Notes: generated by a model from the letters alone, not told the origin. DNA of 64,000 nt from Desulfitobacterium sp050251735 (GCA_050251735.1 JBFWMF010000018.1:12788-76787), one strand, 5' to 3'. Counted from the stretch's first letter, positions 26,124 through 35,253 are shown. A program made the numbers and translations.

Positions 26124-27140
26124 ATGAGTACAAGAATAAGGGTTAGAAAAGGTGTATTTTGTTTAGTCTTAGCCTTTTCTTTTCTGGCGGCACTAATTAC
26201 TTCAGGATGTTCTTTGAGTCAAAGTAATCCACTCTACTCTTCGCAAGAATCTGTTGTGAATGAGATTTTAATACCGGAACAAAATAAAACTCCAAACCAA
26301 GTTGAGGCCGAAAATCAGAACGCTAACCTGGGTAGTAGCGAAGATAGCCTGCGCTCTAGTGGAGATAGTCCAAGCACTAGTGAAGCTAAACCGAGCTCTG
26401 AGATAATTACCCCAGAGATTCCCCGACAGGACCCAGATCCACAAGGAGTTCTGGGAGAACCTACAGCAGCAGTCATTACAGAAGCCATTCCGGTTCTTTA
26501 TTACCACTCTATAGCCTACGAGGCGGGTAATGAGTTGCGCATTCCTCCACAAGAATTTGAAGCGCATATGCAGCTGCTTTATGACAATGGCTATGAGAGC
26601 GTCAGCTTAGATGAGCTTTATCATTATTTCTACGAGGATGGTGTGTTACCGGAAAAACCCTTTGTTATCACATTTGATGATGGTTATGAAGATAATTATA
26701 CTCACGCCTTTCCGATCGCAGATAAGTTCGGTTATCATGGCACGATCTTTATGGTAACCGACTGGATCGATGGCGCAGGATATCTAAAGCGGGAACAACT
26801 ACTGGAAATGAGCCAAGCCGGTTGGCAGATAGGAAGCCATACCAAAACCCATCCCTATTTGAATAGCATTTCTACTGAGCAGATCAAGGAAGAGCTCTCA
26901 AGTTCAAAAAAGATTCTTGAAGAGCTTCTTGGCACGACGGTCAACTTCTTTGCTTATCCATATGGAATCAATAATCCGACAATTATTGAACAGTCTAAAG
27001 AAGCCGGGTATAAAATGGGGCTAACCATTGAACGGGGATGGGCGGTTGAAGAGGACCCATTCCGCATCCAGAGGATTTATTGCTATGCAAATATGGGCTT
27101 GGCTGAATTGAAAAGAAGAATTGATAATCCTTACTATTAG
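26124..27140 (+). CDS. Polysaccharide deacetylase lipoprotein
   Basis: The 338-residue exported lipoprotein has basic residues then a hydrophobic run ending in the lipobox ITSGC (Cys29). A low-complexity Ser/Glu/Pro linker (about 35-115) follows, then a NodB-type carbohydrate esterase 4 domain. Metal and catalytic motifs are TFDDGYEDN, HTKTHPYL and AYPYG. It is expected to remove N-acetyl groups from cell-wall or capsular glycans at the outer membrane face. The ATG follows gaggga. It is a single gene with a strong terminator. Confidence 0.88.
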   Translation: MSTRIRVRKGVFCLVLAFSFLAALITSGCSLSQSNPLYSSQESVVNEILIPEQNKTPNQVEAENQNANLGSSEDSLRSSGDSPSTSEAKPSSEIITPEIPRQDPDPQGVLGEPTAAVITEAIPVLYYHSIAYEAGNELRIPPQEFEAHMQLLYDNGYESVSLDELYHYFYEDGVLPEKPFVITFDDGYEDNYTHAFPIADKFGYHGTIFMVTDWIDGAGYLKREQLLEMSQAGWQIGSHTKTHPYLNSISTEQIKEELSSSKKILEELLGTTVNFFAYPYGINNPTIIEQSKEAGYKMGLTIERGWAVEEDPFRIQRIYCYANMGLAELKRRIDNPYY

Positions 27141-27184
27141 TACAAACTTTTACGGATACAGCAATCCATAAGAGCTAATTAAAG

Positions 27185-27233
27185 CCTATCCCAAAATCGA
27201 CACCCCAGTGTCGATTTTGGGATAGGTTATTTT
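27185..27233 (+). terminator. 19-bp perfect hairpin terminator after the deacetylase gene
   Basis: Bases 27185-27203 pair without mismatch with 27208-27226 around a 4-base loop, followed by ttatttttt. The rest of the gap to 27416 is AT-rich and probably carries the promoter for the miniprotein cluster. Confidence 0.88.
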
Positions 27234-27416
27234 TTGATGAGACGTTTAATATTGCCTTTTTTCACAGTTGGTTTTTGCTCTTCTATTCATAATGCGTCAT
27301 GATACAGCTTAGGAAAAAATAAACGGCCAAAAACTAGTGGACATCTCACACTTTTTTGCTATGGTCATATCTTGTAACATAACCATATATTACCAATCCG
27401 GAAGGAGGAAAATAAA

Positions 27417-27518
27417 ATGGCATTTGGAGCAGGTGGATGCGGTCCTAACTATCTACAAGGCATCGCTGTCGTTGTAGTCATCATTCTCTTATTGATTGCA
27501 ATGGGTATTGTATTCTAA
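27417..27518 (+). CDS. YjcZ-like sporulation miniprotein 1
   Basis: The 33-residue peptide has MAFGAGGCGPNYLQG followed by one hydrophobic helix ending IAMGIVF. It matches the tiny transmembrane YjcZ type of endospore formers: a glycine-rich head plus one helix ending in a short aromatic tail. The strong site ggaaggagg lies 9 bases before the ATG. A CATATATTA sequence about 25 bases before that recalls the -10 of late sporulation sigma factors. Role is unknown; some relatives are spore components. Confidence 0.8.
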   Translation: MAFGAGGCGPNYLQGIAVVVVIILLLIAMGIVF

Positions 27519-27549
27519 TTTAAATTTTAAAATAAAAGGAGGGTACTTT

Positions 27550-27702
27550 ATGTACGGTTTAGGTTTTGGAGGAACAGCAGGTTATGGAGCAGGTGCAGGT
27601 TTTGGACAATGCTGTGGTCAAGGTGTAGGGTGGGGTGTTGGCGTCGGAATTATCTCTATCGCTGTCTTGATTCTTATCGCCTTAGGAGTCATCTTCAACT
27701 AA
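27550..27702 (+). CDS. YjcZ-like sporulation miniprotein 2
   Basis: The 50-residue peptide begins MYGLGFGGTAGYGAGAGFGQ, contains a CC pair, and ends in a single hydrophobic helix LILIALGVIFN. The ATG at 27550 follows aggaggg at proper spacing; a longer upstream reading frame has no ribosome site and would overlap miniprotein 1. The glycine/tyrosine head is longer than in its neighbours. The tail is nearly identical to miniprotein 4. Confidence 0.8.
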   Translation: MYGLGFGGTAGYGAGAGFGQCCGQGVGWGVGVGIISIAVLILIALGVIFN

Positions 27703-27783
27703 ACAAGAACACTTTAACGGATTACCGAAATAGATAATTAGTATCCCTTAAGTTCAAGGGTGAAATTTAAGGAGGGTAATACT

Positions 27784-27867
27784 ATGCATGGAACTAATTG
27801 GGGCGCCGGAATCGCTATCGTTGTTGTAATCATCTTATTGCTCATCGCCATGGGAATAGTATTCTAA
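27784..27867 (+). CDS. YjcZ-like sporulation miniprotein 3
   Basis: The 27-residue peptide begins MHGTNWGAG and continues into a helix VVVIILLLIAMGIVF nearly the same as that of miniprotein 1. The ribosome site aaggaggg sits 8 bases before the ATG. It is one of the smallest credible genes in the window; the near-identity with miniprotein 1 at the helix, with different heads, supports it being real. Confidence 0.75.
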   Translation: MHGTNWGAGIAIVVVIILLLIAMGIVF

Positions 27868-27907
27868 GCTGTGCTTGGTAGAAAATAAATAGTCTGGGGG
27901 TGGCATC

Positions 27908-28012
27908 ATGTACGGTTATGGTGGCTATTGTCGTGTAGGAAGCAGTATTGGTGCAGGGATTATCGCAATTGCAATTTTGATTCTGCTAGCTTTAGGAGTA
28001 ATCTTCAACTAA
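27908..28012 (+). CDS. YjcZ-like sporulation miniprotein 4
   Basis: The 34-residue peptide begins MYGYGGYCRVGSSIGAG and ends LILLALGVIFN, the same tail as miniprotein 2. A gggggtgg site precedes the ATG. It closes a run of four that ends in a terminator at 28024. The single Cys and Arg in the head could tether it to other spore proteins (speculative). Confidence 0.78.
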   Translation: MYGYGGYCRVGSSIGAGIIAIAILILLALGVIFN

Positions 28013-28023
28013 GCTTCTCCGAC

Positions 28024-28057
28024 GGGCCTTCTCGATTGAGAGGGCCTTTTTATTTTT
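28024..28057 (+). terminator. Terminator after the miniprotein cluster
   Basis: The stem gggccttctc (28024-28033) pairs with 28038-28047 with a wobble, followed by ttttt. Confidence 0.8.
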
Positions 28058-28200
28058 TTTCGCGATGATCGGAGGGAAATTCCATTAATGAATGCCGTGA
28101 AAATAGCATGAAATAATGAAAACCGTTGGAACGAGCCAACGGTTCAGATGGAAATACATATAATGAGGCTGCTTACAGAAGAGATAGAATCGAAGAAAGA

Positions 28201-28287
28201 TTACCACCACCAACGACGACGATATCGTATCCCAAACCAAGGGAAAGCAAATCCAAAGCCCCACCAGGGGAATCCCCAACCCCACAT
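28201..28287 (-). CDS. Tryptophan-rich 28-residue peptide
   Basis: The minus strand encodes MWGWGFPWWGFGF, then AFPWFGI, and an arginine/tryptophan tail RRRWWW before TAA. Seven or more Trp in 28 residues, alternating with Gly, Phe and Pro, is far outside normal composition. A perfect aaaggagg (28304-28297) lies 9 bases before the ATG. A CATAGTATA box upstream (about 28336-28344) has the CATANNNTA shape of sigma-K/E -10 elements. Next to four YjcZ-like genes, a spore-coat or membrane role is possible but unproven. No family is recognised. Confidence 0.6.
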   Translation of the reverse strand: MWGWGFPWWGFGFAFPWFGIRYRRRWWW

Positions 28288-28355
28288 AGTACAATTCCTC
28301 CTTTGTATAAATAGTTTTTCTTATTCCCAATATATACTATGCAATAGGACGGGAT

Positions 28356-28889
28356 TTGACAATTAATGGATTGAGGGTTCTAATTTGGTTTATTTGGACT
28401 GCTACAGGAAATACTAGATCAAGATGTGTGTTGAAAGGGGGATGGGCTTTGGCTTTTACAATTCTGGTCTTCTTGGAATGGCTGTTGTTGCTGGCGGCAA
28501 CTATGATTTTCATAGGCGGAATTAGAGGAGCATTAGCAGCGGCACTCATTATGAGTGGAATCCTTTGGTATACACATCCTACTAATTTTTGGTTGTGGGA
28601 AATCCTCTTTTTAGGTGGAGTCGGAATATGTATAGGGATTCTTCTTTATTTCGTTGAAAAGGCGGGGCGAAGCAATATTGTAGCAGGTTTAGCGGGCGGT
28701 ATTGCTAGCCTTGTTGTTTTTGGAGCTTTTATCACGCCACTACTGGCTATCCTGACCTGGGCGTTAGTTGTAGGTGTCGGCTTAATTCCTAAGATAAAAT
28801 TTAAGGAAGTGGCTTGGGGATTCTCGCCTGTTCTCTGGCGTGCAGTGATGGGAATATTGTGTATCGTTGTTGGTAATATCCTTATCTAA
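28356..28889 (+). CDS. Multi-span membrane protein of unknown function
   Basis: Up to 177 residues with four to five hydrophobic segments and glycine-rich turns (GLAGGIASLVVFGAFITPLLAI) near the end. The glycine pattern recalls DUF456 proteins, but the match is too loose to name it. The start is uncertain: TTG at 28356 has no ribosome site. A TTG near 28448, after aaaggggg, would give about 146 residues beginning at the first helix and is preferred on signal strength. It ends 95 bases before recJ. Confidence 0.55.
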   Translation: MTINGLRVLIWFIWTATGNTRSRCVLKGGWALAFTILVFLEWLLLLAATMIFIGGIRGALAAALIMSGILWYTHPTNFWLWEILFLGGVGICIGILLYFVEKAGRSNIVAGLAGGIASLVVFGAFITPLLAILTWALVVGVGLIPKIKFKEVAWGFSPVLWRAVMGILCIVVGNILI

Positions 28890-28984
28890 AAATCGAGCTT
28901 GTCAAAAAAAGGTCAATTTGTCCTCCATGGGTGCGTGCACTGAGCGGAACAGATAAGGTATAATGGTGCCTATGGAGGTAGAGT

Positions 28985-31399
28985 ATGACGAAAAAGATAT
29001 GGACAAGACCACAACCCCTGCCAAGGATTAATGAGGGGAACCATACAATCTCCCAACGTTTAGGAATATCCGCTGTAGTTGCAGATATATTGAAGCAACG
29101 TGGAATTGAGACAGAGGAGCAGATACTCGAATTTTTGAGACCTTCCTTGCTGAACCTCCACTCGCCCTTCGCTTTTCGCGAGATGGCTCAGGCCATCGAA
29201 CGTTTAGAGCGCGCGCGGAGCGGAGAGGAGAAAGTCCTCATCTATGGAGATTATGATGTGGACGGGGTAACCAGCACAACCTTGCTCTATAAGGTATTAA
29301 CGAATTGCGGCCTAAAAGCTGTTGCTTATATTCCCAGTCGCATGGATGAAGGATATGGCTTACATAAGGAAGCTATATTAAAAGCTTCACAAGCCGACGT
29401 AAAGGTAATTATTACGGTGGATTGTGGCATTACCGCGGTGGAAGAGGTCGATTATGCCAAGACCTTAGGAATAGACATCATACTTACCGACCATCATGAA
29501 CCCCCCGCTATTTTGCCAGGGGCTTATGCGACCCTCAATCCGAAAATCCCGGACTCTGGGTATCCCTTTCGCGATTTGGCGGGAGTAGGAGTGGCCTTTA
29601 AGTTAGCACAGGCCTTGTTGGAGTCATTAGAACTGGGTGAAACGGATGCATACGCAGTCCTTGAAGTTATGGATTTAGTAGCGTTAGGAACGATTGCCGA
29701 CCTTGTCCCCTTAGTGGGAGAGAACAGAATTATTGTAGCCTATGGCTTACGCCAGATGGAACATACGATCCATCTGGGTTTACAAACTCTACTCGAAGAG
29801 TGCGGGTTGTGGAATAAACCGCTGAAGGCTGGGCAAATAGCCTTTATGGTCGCCCCACGAATCAATGCCGCTGGGCGCATGGATAGTGCCCGTGCTGGAC
29901 TGGAGCTTCTGCTTACTGGGCATGAAGAGCGAGCTCAAGAATTAGCAAGGTTCTTAAGTCGTGAAAACTCCCTGCGTCAAGACACGGAAAAGGAAATTGT
30001 CGCTGAGGCAGTAGAGATTTTAGAAAAGTCCCCTGTCCCTCGGGTTATCGTGTTAGCGGCGGAGAACTGGCATCATGGAGTAATAGGTATCGTCGCTTCT
30101 CGCTTAGTTGAACGCTATTATCGACCTGTTTTTATTATTTCCGAGGAGGAAGAGTTGGGCAAAGGTTCCGCCCGCGGAATCGGTGGCTATCACGTTCTGA
30201 ATGAACTTAGAGATCAAGAACAACTTCTTGAGAAGTTCGGTGGACATAGTCAAGCCGCTGGTTTTTCACTAAAGAGGGAAAATATACCCTTGCTACGTGA
30301 GGCCCTGAATCGTTCGGCGGAGAAGTTGCCGGAAGAATTGTTTTATGAACGCCTTCGTGTGGATCAAAGCCTCCCCTTGGAAGCCATAGATGCCTCATTG
30401 CTACGTGAACTGGAACATCTTGCGCCCTTTGGCTTTGGCAACCCGAACCCGGTGCTCGCCGGCGAGGATTATACACTGTATCAGGCAGACACAGTGGGCA
30501 AAGATCAGGCTCATCTAAAATGTAGCTTTGGTCCCCATGGAGAATGGGAAGGTATTGCCTTCCGTAAAGGGGAGGAAATAGCGAAGATTATCAATTCCCC
30601 AACAGTGGATGTTGCTTTTGGCTTGGAATGGAATACGTTCCGGGGTGTTCAGTGCATTCAATTGATGATAAAAGATATTTTGCCCAAGGCGACTTGGTAT
30701 GAAAATGATGAACAGCAAAGGGCTCTTCAAGAAATTGCCGTAGGATCTGCCGAGAATCTTGGGGAAAAGGTACTTGCTCAGGACCTTGAAGTTTTGGATT
30801 GGCGAGAGAAAAATCGGGAAGAATGGATGCAAGCCCTTGAAGGATGGGAAAAACCAGTCAATATTTGGGATAGTACGGGGATAAGCCCTTATTGGCGAGA
30901 GAAGAGTCCAGAAGCCCGTTGGGTGATGGTTCTAGGGGTCCCCTCATCCTGGCAAGAGGTCTACGAGTGTATTTCTCAGCAAGGTGGACAGGAGATCCAG
31001 GGATGCATTTTTGCCCAAAGTAGCATCGATGATGACCTGCTGCAAAAGCGTACGGATTATTTATGCAGAGAAAACCTTGTCCAAATCTACAGAGTGTTAT
31101 ATGATTTGGCTATTAAGAAAAATCCGTTTTCTTGGCAGATGCAAGACCTGCCCCTCTGGAAAGCTCGAGCGGCCTTGAAGGTATTTGAAGAATTAGGTTT
31201 ACTGCGCTGCTTGCGGTATACAGATCAAAAAGTGGATTTGGAATGGATACCTGCAACGCAAAAGCTGAATTTAGAGTCGTCATTGCGTTTTCGTACTGCT
31301 AAAAGATGCTGGGAGGATGCAAAGGCCTTCAGTGTAGACTATAGAACATTAGCTTGGCCTGAATTTAGGCAAAAGCTAGATAAGGGCCAACGCAACTGA
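28985..31399 (+). CDS. recJ: Single-stranded-DNA-specific exonuclease RecJ
   Basis: The 804-residue DHH-family 5'-3' exonuclease works in recombination and repair. Metal motifs are in order: YGDYDVDGVTS (about 80), TVDCGIT, LTDHHEPP, and ALGTIADLVPLVGENR. The DHHA1 part has APRINAAGRMDSA and GKGSARGIGGYHV with GGHSQAAGF. The C-terminal 230 residues form the extra region found in Firmicutes RecJ, making it longer than the E. coli enzyme. It heads a run with apt and relA/spoT, an order common in Clostridia. Confidence 0.95.
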   Translation: MTKKIWTRPQPLPRINEGNHTISQRLGISAVVADILKQRGIETEEQILEFLRPSLLNLHSPFAFREMAQAIERLERARSGEEKVLIYGDYDVDGVTSTTLLYKVLTNCGLKAVAYIPSRMDEGYGLHKEAILKASQADVKVIITVDCGITAVEEVDYAKTLGIDIILTDHHEPPAILPGAYATLNPKIPDSGYPFRDLAGVGVAFKLAQALLESLELGETDAYAVLEVMDLVALGTIADLVPLVGENRIIVAYGLRQMEHTIHLGLQTLLEECGLWNKPLKAGQIAFMVAPRINAAGRMDSARAGLELLLTGHEERAQELARFLSRENSLRQDTEKEIVAEAVEILEKSPVPRVIVLAAENWHHGVIGIVASRLVERYYRPVFIISEEEELGKGSARGIGGYHVLNELRDQEQLLEKFGGHSQAAGFSLKRENIPLLREALNRSAEKLPEELFYERLRVDQSLPLEAIDASLLRELEHLAPFGFGNPNPVLAGEDYTLYQADTVGKDQAHLKCSFGPHGEWEGIAFRKGEEIAKIINSPTVDVAFGLEWNTFRGVQCIQLMIKDILPKATWYENDEQQRALQEIAVGSAENLGEKVLAQDLEVLDWREKNREEWMQALEGWEKPVNIWDSTGISPYWREKSPEARWVMVLGVPSSWQEVYECISQQGGQEIQGCIFAQSSIDDDLLQKRTDYLCRENLVQIYRVLYDLAIKKNPFSWQMQDLPLWKARAALKVFEELGLLRCLRYTDQKVDLEWIPATQKLNLESSLRFRTAKRCWEDAKAFSVDYRTLAWPEFRQKLDKGQRN

Positions 31400-31429
31400 G
31401 TCACAATACAGCTAAGTAAAAGGAAAGGT

Positions 31430-31951
31430 GTGAAAACAGTGGATTTTGACCAGTATATTCGCGTTATTGAGGATTTCCCCAAACCTGGTATTTCCTTTAA
31501 AGATATCACGACCCTTTTAAAGGATGGAGAAGCTTATCGGGCAGCTATTGATGCCATCGTTGAGCAGGTAAAGGGATATCAACCGGATCTCATTGTGGGA
31601 CCGGAAGCACGCGGTTTTTTATTGGGAGCTCCAGTAGCCTATGCCTTAGGAATTGGCTTTGTACCCGTGCGTAAGCCGGGGAAACTCCCCGGCCAAACGG
31701 TCAGCGAAACCTATGAACTCGAATATGGTTGTGATACATTAGAAGTTCATGCAGATGCGCTAAGGTCAGGACAAAGGGTGGCTATTGTGGATGATTTACT
31801 AGCAACCGGCGGGACGACATCAGCTACTGCCCGCCTAATCGAAAAGACAGGAGCTCAAGTCGTCAGCATGGGTTTCTTAATCGAACTTAGTTTTCTGGAA
31901 GGGCGTAAGAAATTGCAAGGCTATGATATTTTTTCCTTGCTGAATTATTAA
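31430..31951 (+). CDS. apt: Adenine phosphoribosyltransferase
   Basis: The 173-residue type I PRTase converts adenine and PRPP to AMP (purine salvage). The segment EDFPKPGISFKDITTLL is typical, GPEARGFLLGAPVAYALG follows, and the PRPP-binding loop is VAIVDDLLATGGTTSA (about 120-135). The start is GTG (MKTVDF) after aaaggtg. It is 30 bases after recJ and 30 before relA/spoT. Confidence 0.95.
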   Translation: MKTVDFDQYIRVIEDFPKPGISFKDITTLLKDGEAYRAAIDAIVEQVKGYQPDLIVGPEARGFLLGAPVAYALGIGFVPVRKPGKLPGQTVSETYELEYGCDTLEVHADALRSGQRVAIVDDLLATGGTTSATARLIEKTGAQVVSMGFLIELSFLEGRKKLQGYDIFSLLNY

Positions 31952-31981
31952 GAAGATGGGGCACAAGAGAGGAGCAGTGTG

Positions 31982-34171
31982 ATGTCGATAGGCGAGCTCA
32001 TGGAAAAATTGCATAAAGCATCTCCGGAAGGGATTAAGCTTATTGAGAAGGCTTATTCCTTTGCTGAAGAAGCACACCGTGGGCAGCTTCGCAATTCTGG
32101 AGAAGAATATATTCAGCATCCTCTGGAAGTGGCCAAGATTTTATTGGAACTAGAATTGGATGAGGCAACGATTGCAGCGGCTTTCCTCCATGATGTGGTG
32201 GAGGACACCAAGTATTCTGTAGAGGATATCGAAAAGGAGTTTGGCTCCCAAGTGGCCTTATTGGTGGATGGGGTCACAAAATTAGGACGAATTGAGTATA
32301 AGAGCAAGGAAGAGCTTCAAGTCGAGAACCTCCGTAAGATGTTCCTAGCCATGGCTAAGGATATACGGGTTATCTTGATCAAATTAGCGGATCGCCTGCA
32401 TAATATGCGTACGTTAAAATACCATTCTGAGAAGAAGCAAAAAGAGATTGCTCAAGAGACTATAGAAATCTTTGCCCCCCTCGCTAATCGCTTAGGTATC
32501 TTCCGGATTAAATGGGAGCTAGAGGATTTATCCTTCCGCTACCTGAAACCCCAAGAGTACTATGACTTGTCCGAAGGAATCGCTTTAAAACGAGCCGAAC
32601 GGGAAGTGCAGATCAATGAGGTTATTACTCAGCTGCGTAGCCGTTTGTCAGAGGTAGGAATTCGGGCGGATATATCGGGGCGCCCTAAACATTTTTATAG
32701 TATCTATCGCAAAATGATCAATCAACATAAAGAATTAAGTGAGATTTATGATTTAACAGCCGTTAGGGTTATCGTCGATTCTGTCAATGATTGTTATGGT
32801 GCTTTAGGAATTATTCATACGTTATGGAAACCTTTGCCGGGTCGGTTTAAGGATTATATTGCCATGCCTAAACCTAATATGTATCAATCGCTCCACACCA
32901 CCTTGGTGGGGGCACATGGCGAACCCTTTGAAATCCAAATCAGAACTTGGGAAATGCATCGTACTGCTGAATATGGTATTGCTGCACACTGGAAATACAA
33001 AGAGGGCCCAGGCAGACCCACAGGCGGGAATTTTGAACAAAAGCTTTCCTGGTTACGGCAGCTTCTTGAGTGGCAGCATGATTCACGGGATGCCGGCGAA
33101 TTTATGGAGTCCCTGAAGATTGACCTCTTTGCCGATACGGTGTTTGTATTTACCCCAAAAGGGGATGTGGTCGAGCTCCCGGCGGGATCCTGTCCGGTGG
33201 ATTTTGCTTATCGGGTTCATACGGATGTTGGGCATCGCTGCGTAGGTGCTAAGATTAACAGCCGGATTGTTCCCTTGGAGACCAAGCTAACTAATGGTGA
33301 TATTGTTGAGATTCTCACCTCAAAGCAGAGCAATGGACCGAGTAGGGATTGGCTGTCCTTTGTCAAGACCTCCCAAGCAAAAAACCGGATTCGGGGCTGG
33401 TTTAAGAAAGAAAAACGGGAAGAGAATGTGGTGCGTGGACGCGAAGGAATTGAACGCGAAGTACGCAAGCTTGGTCTTGACCCCACTCAGGCTCTCCGCC
33501 CGGAAGTACTTCTCAAGATTGCCAAATCCTATAATATCACGAATTTAGATGATCTTTACGCTGCTATGGGAGATGGCGCGATTACGACCAATAAGGTCCT
33601 CATGCGCTTGCGGGAGGATTTTACTAAGGAAGAACGGGAAAGGATGCAATTGGAAGCCCTGCAACAGGGAGATGGCAAATCGGCCCGGGATTCCAGTAGC
33701 TATGGTAAAGCTAGTCAGGGAGTACGAGTTAAAGGGGTCGACAATATTTTGATCCGTTTTTCCCGTTGTTGTAACCCTTTGCCCGGGGATGATATCGTGG
33801 GTTACATCACTCGGGGCAGAGGAGTCTCCATTCATCGACGAGAATGTGATAATATCAAACATCATTCTCCTGAAGAACAAGCCCGGATGGTCGAAGTGAT
33901 TTGGGATACGGACGTCGAGTCTATCTATCCGGTGGATTTGGAGATCTTCGCCTTGGATAGACCGCGGTTAGTAACGGATGTGATGAATGCGGTTTTAGAG
34001 ACACGAACCAGTATTTTAGCGATTAATGCCCGTGTCGGTAAAGATAAAATTACCCATATCCAACTGAGTATCGAGATTCGCAATCTGGGGCATTTGTATA
34101 ATGTCATACAGAAGATTCGACGAATCAAAGATATTAGCTCTGTGGAGCGGGTGCATTTAGGGGGGCGCTAA
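31982..34171 (+). CDS. Bifunctional (p)ppGpp synthetase/hydrolase, RelA/SpoT family
   Basis: The 729-residue stringent-response enzyme of Firmicutes Rel type has an HD hydrolase domain (about 45-180, HPLEVAKILLELELDEATI and FLHDVVEDT). The synthetase domain follows (about 235-350, DLTAVRVIV and YQSLHTTL), then TGS (about 385-445, FTPKGDVVELP), a zinc-finger-like RFSRCCNPLPGDDI, and ACT at the end. Both active centres look intact, so it should make and degrade (p)ppGpp. ATG at 31982 is taken over GTG at 31979. It stops one base before dtd. Confidence 0.95.
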   Translation: MSIGELMEKLHKASPEGIKLIEKAYSFAEEAHRGQLRNSGEEYIQHPLEVAKILLELELDEATIAAAFLHDVVEDTKYSVEDIEKEFGSQVALLVDGVTKLGRIEYKSKEELQVENLRKMFLAMAKDIRVILIKLADRLHNMRTLKYHSEKKQKEIAQETIEIFAPLANRLGIFRIKWELEDLSFRYLKPQEYYDLSEGIALKRAEREVQINEVITQLRSRLSEVGIRADISGRPKHFYSIYRKMINQHKELSEIYDLTAVRVIVDSVNDCYGALGIIHTLWKPLPGRFKDYIAMPKPNMYQSLHTTLVGAHGEPFEIQIRTWEMHRTAEYGIAAHWKYKEGPGRPTGGNFEQKLSWLRQLLEWQHDSRDAGEFMESLKIDLFADTVFVFTPKGDVVELPAGSCPVDFAYRVHTDVGHRCVGAKINSRIVPLETKLTNGDIVEILTSKQSNGPSRDWLSFVKTSQAKNRIRGWFKKEKREENVVRGREGIEREVRKLGLDPTQALRPEVLLKIAKSYNITNLDDLYAAMGDGAITTNKVLMRLREDFTKEERERMQLEALQQGDGKSARDSSSYGKASQGVRVKGVDNILIRFSRCCNPLPGDDIVGYITRGRGVSIHRRECDNIKHHSPEEQARMVEVIWDTDVESIYPVDLEIFALDRPRLVTDVMNAVLETRTSILAINARVGKDKITHIQLSIEIRNLGHLYNVIQKIRRIKDISSVERVHLGGR

Positions 34172-34172
34172 T

Positions 34173-34622
34173 TTGCGTAGTGTAGTTCAGCGAGTGACCC
34201 AGGCCTCCGTAACCGTTGATGGAGAGGTCGTCGGCAAAATTAGCGCCGGATTGCTGATTTTTTTCGGGGTGGGACAGAGCGACCAGGAGTCAGATTTGGA
34301 ATGGCTGGTCGATAAGATCGTCGGTCTGAGGATCTTTGAGGATGAGGATGGGAAAATGAATCGCTCGATTTCGGATGTGGGCGGTGAAATCCTCATGGTT
34401 TCCCAATTTACACTCTATGGTGATTGCCGTAAGGGTAGACGCCCCAGCTTTTCAAGCGCAGCCCCTCCAGAGGTAGCGAAGGTCTTGTTTGATCAGGCTG
34501 TGGATAAATTACGAGGGTATGGAATTCAGGTGGCCACGGGAATCTTTCAAGCAGAGATGAAGGTAGAGTTGGTCAATGATGGACCCGTAACAATGCTTTT
34601 AGATAGCGAGAAGAATTTTTAG
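34173..34622 (+). CDS. dtd: D-aminoacyl-tRNA deacylase
   Basis: The 149-residue enzyme frees tRNA from wrongly attached D-amino acids. Motifs are LRSVVQRVTQASVTVDGE at the start, the active-site SQFTLYGDCRKGRRPSF, and the NDGPVTM Gly-cis-Pro region near the C-terminus. The TTG start lies one base after the rel stop, so it is coupled to rel, as in many Firmicutes. Confidence 0.95.
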   Translation: MRSVVQRVTQASVTVDGEVVGKISAGLLIFFGVGQSDQESDLEWLVDKIVGLRIFEDEDGKMNRSISDVGGEILMVSQFTLYGDCRKGRRPSFSSAAPPEVAKVLFDQAVDKLRGYGIQVATGIFQAEMKVELVNDGPVTMLLDSEKNF

Positions 34623-34635
34623 GGGGGGATCGGTA

Positions 34636-35253
34636 GTGATTGAATGCCGTGCCGTAGGTCCAATGGGAGCGAACTGTTATTTGGTCAGCTGCCCGGAAAC
34701 CAAAAAGGCTGCCATCATTGACCCAGGAGCGAATAGTGATGGACTTAAAAAGTGGATTGCCGACAAAGGGGTCCAGGTGGAATATATCTTGTTAACCCAT
34801 GGCCATTTTGACCACATCGGAGCCGTAGATGACCTGCGTGAGCAATATCAAGCAAAAGTAGGCATTCATCACGAGGATGCTGTCATGCTCACCAGTGGAG
34901 CTCATAATTTGTCGCGTATGTTGGGCAAGTCCTTCGAATATAAGTCGGCAGATTTCTTTCTGGAAGAGGGGCAAGTGCTTCAAGTTGGAAAACTGAGCCT
35001 CACTGTCATTGCTACACCTGGCCATTCCCTTGGCGGGGTATGCTTTTTGACTGCCGAGGGTCTGTTAAGTGGAGATACCCTTTTCGATGGCTCAGTTGGT
35101 CGGGCTGACTTTCCTGGGGGATCCATGGAAGAGTTAATTAGCTCTATAGAGGAGAAATTGCTCATTTTACCTGATGATACCATGGTGTATCCGGGCCATG
35201 GTCCGGGAACCACGATTGGGAGGGAAAAACGGGATAACCCGTTTTTACAATGA
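34636..35253 (+). CDS. Metallo-beta-lactamase fold hydrolase (glyoxalase II-like)
   Basis: The 205-residue enzyme has the metal motif LTHGHFDHIGAV (HxHxDH, about 54-65), later His in PGHSLGG, Asp in LSGDTLF, and His in YPGHGPGT. This matches the short YcbL/GloB-like group. Hydroxyacylglutathione hydrolase activity is common in the family, but without glutathione in most Clostridia the natural substrate is open. It overlaps hemZ by 4 bases, so the two are coupled. Confidence 0.88.
   Translation: MIECRAVGPMGANCYLVSCPETKKAAIIDPGANSDGLKKWIADKGVQVEYILLTHGHFDHIGAVDDLREQYQAKVGIHHEDAVMLTSGAHNLSRMLGKSFEYKSADFFLEEGQVLQVGKLSLTVIATPGHSLGGVCFLTAEGLLSGDTLFDGSVGRADFPGGSMEELISSIEEKLLILPDDTMVYPGHGPGTTIGREKRDNPFLQ

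Noticed and set aside
28085..28330. Minus-strand frame of 81 codons overlapping the Trp-rich gene
   Set aside because: No ribosome site at its start. The 28-codon frame on the same strand has a perfect site.
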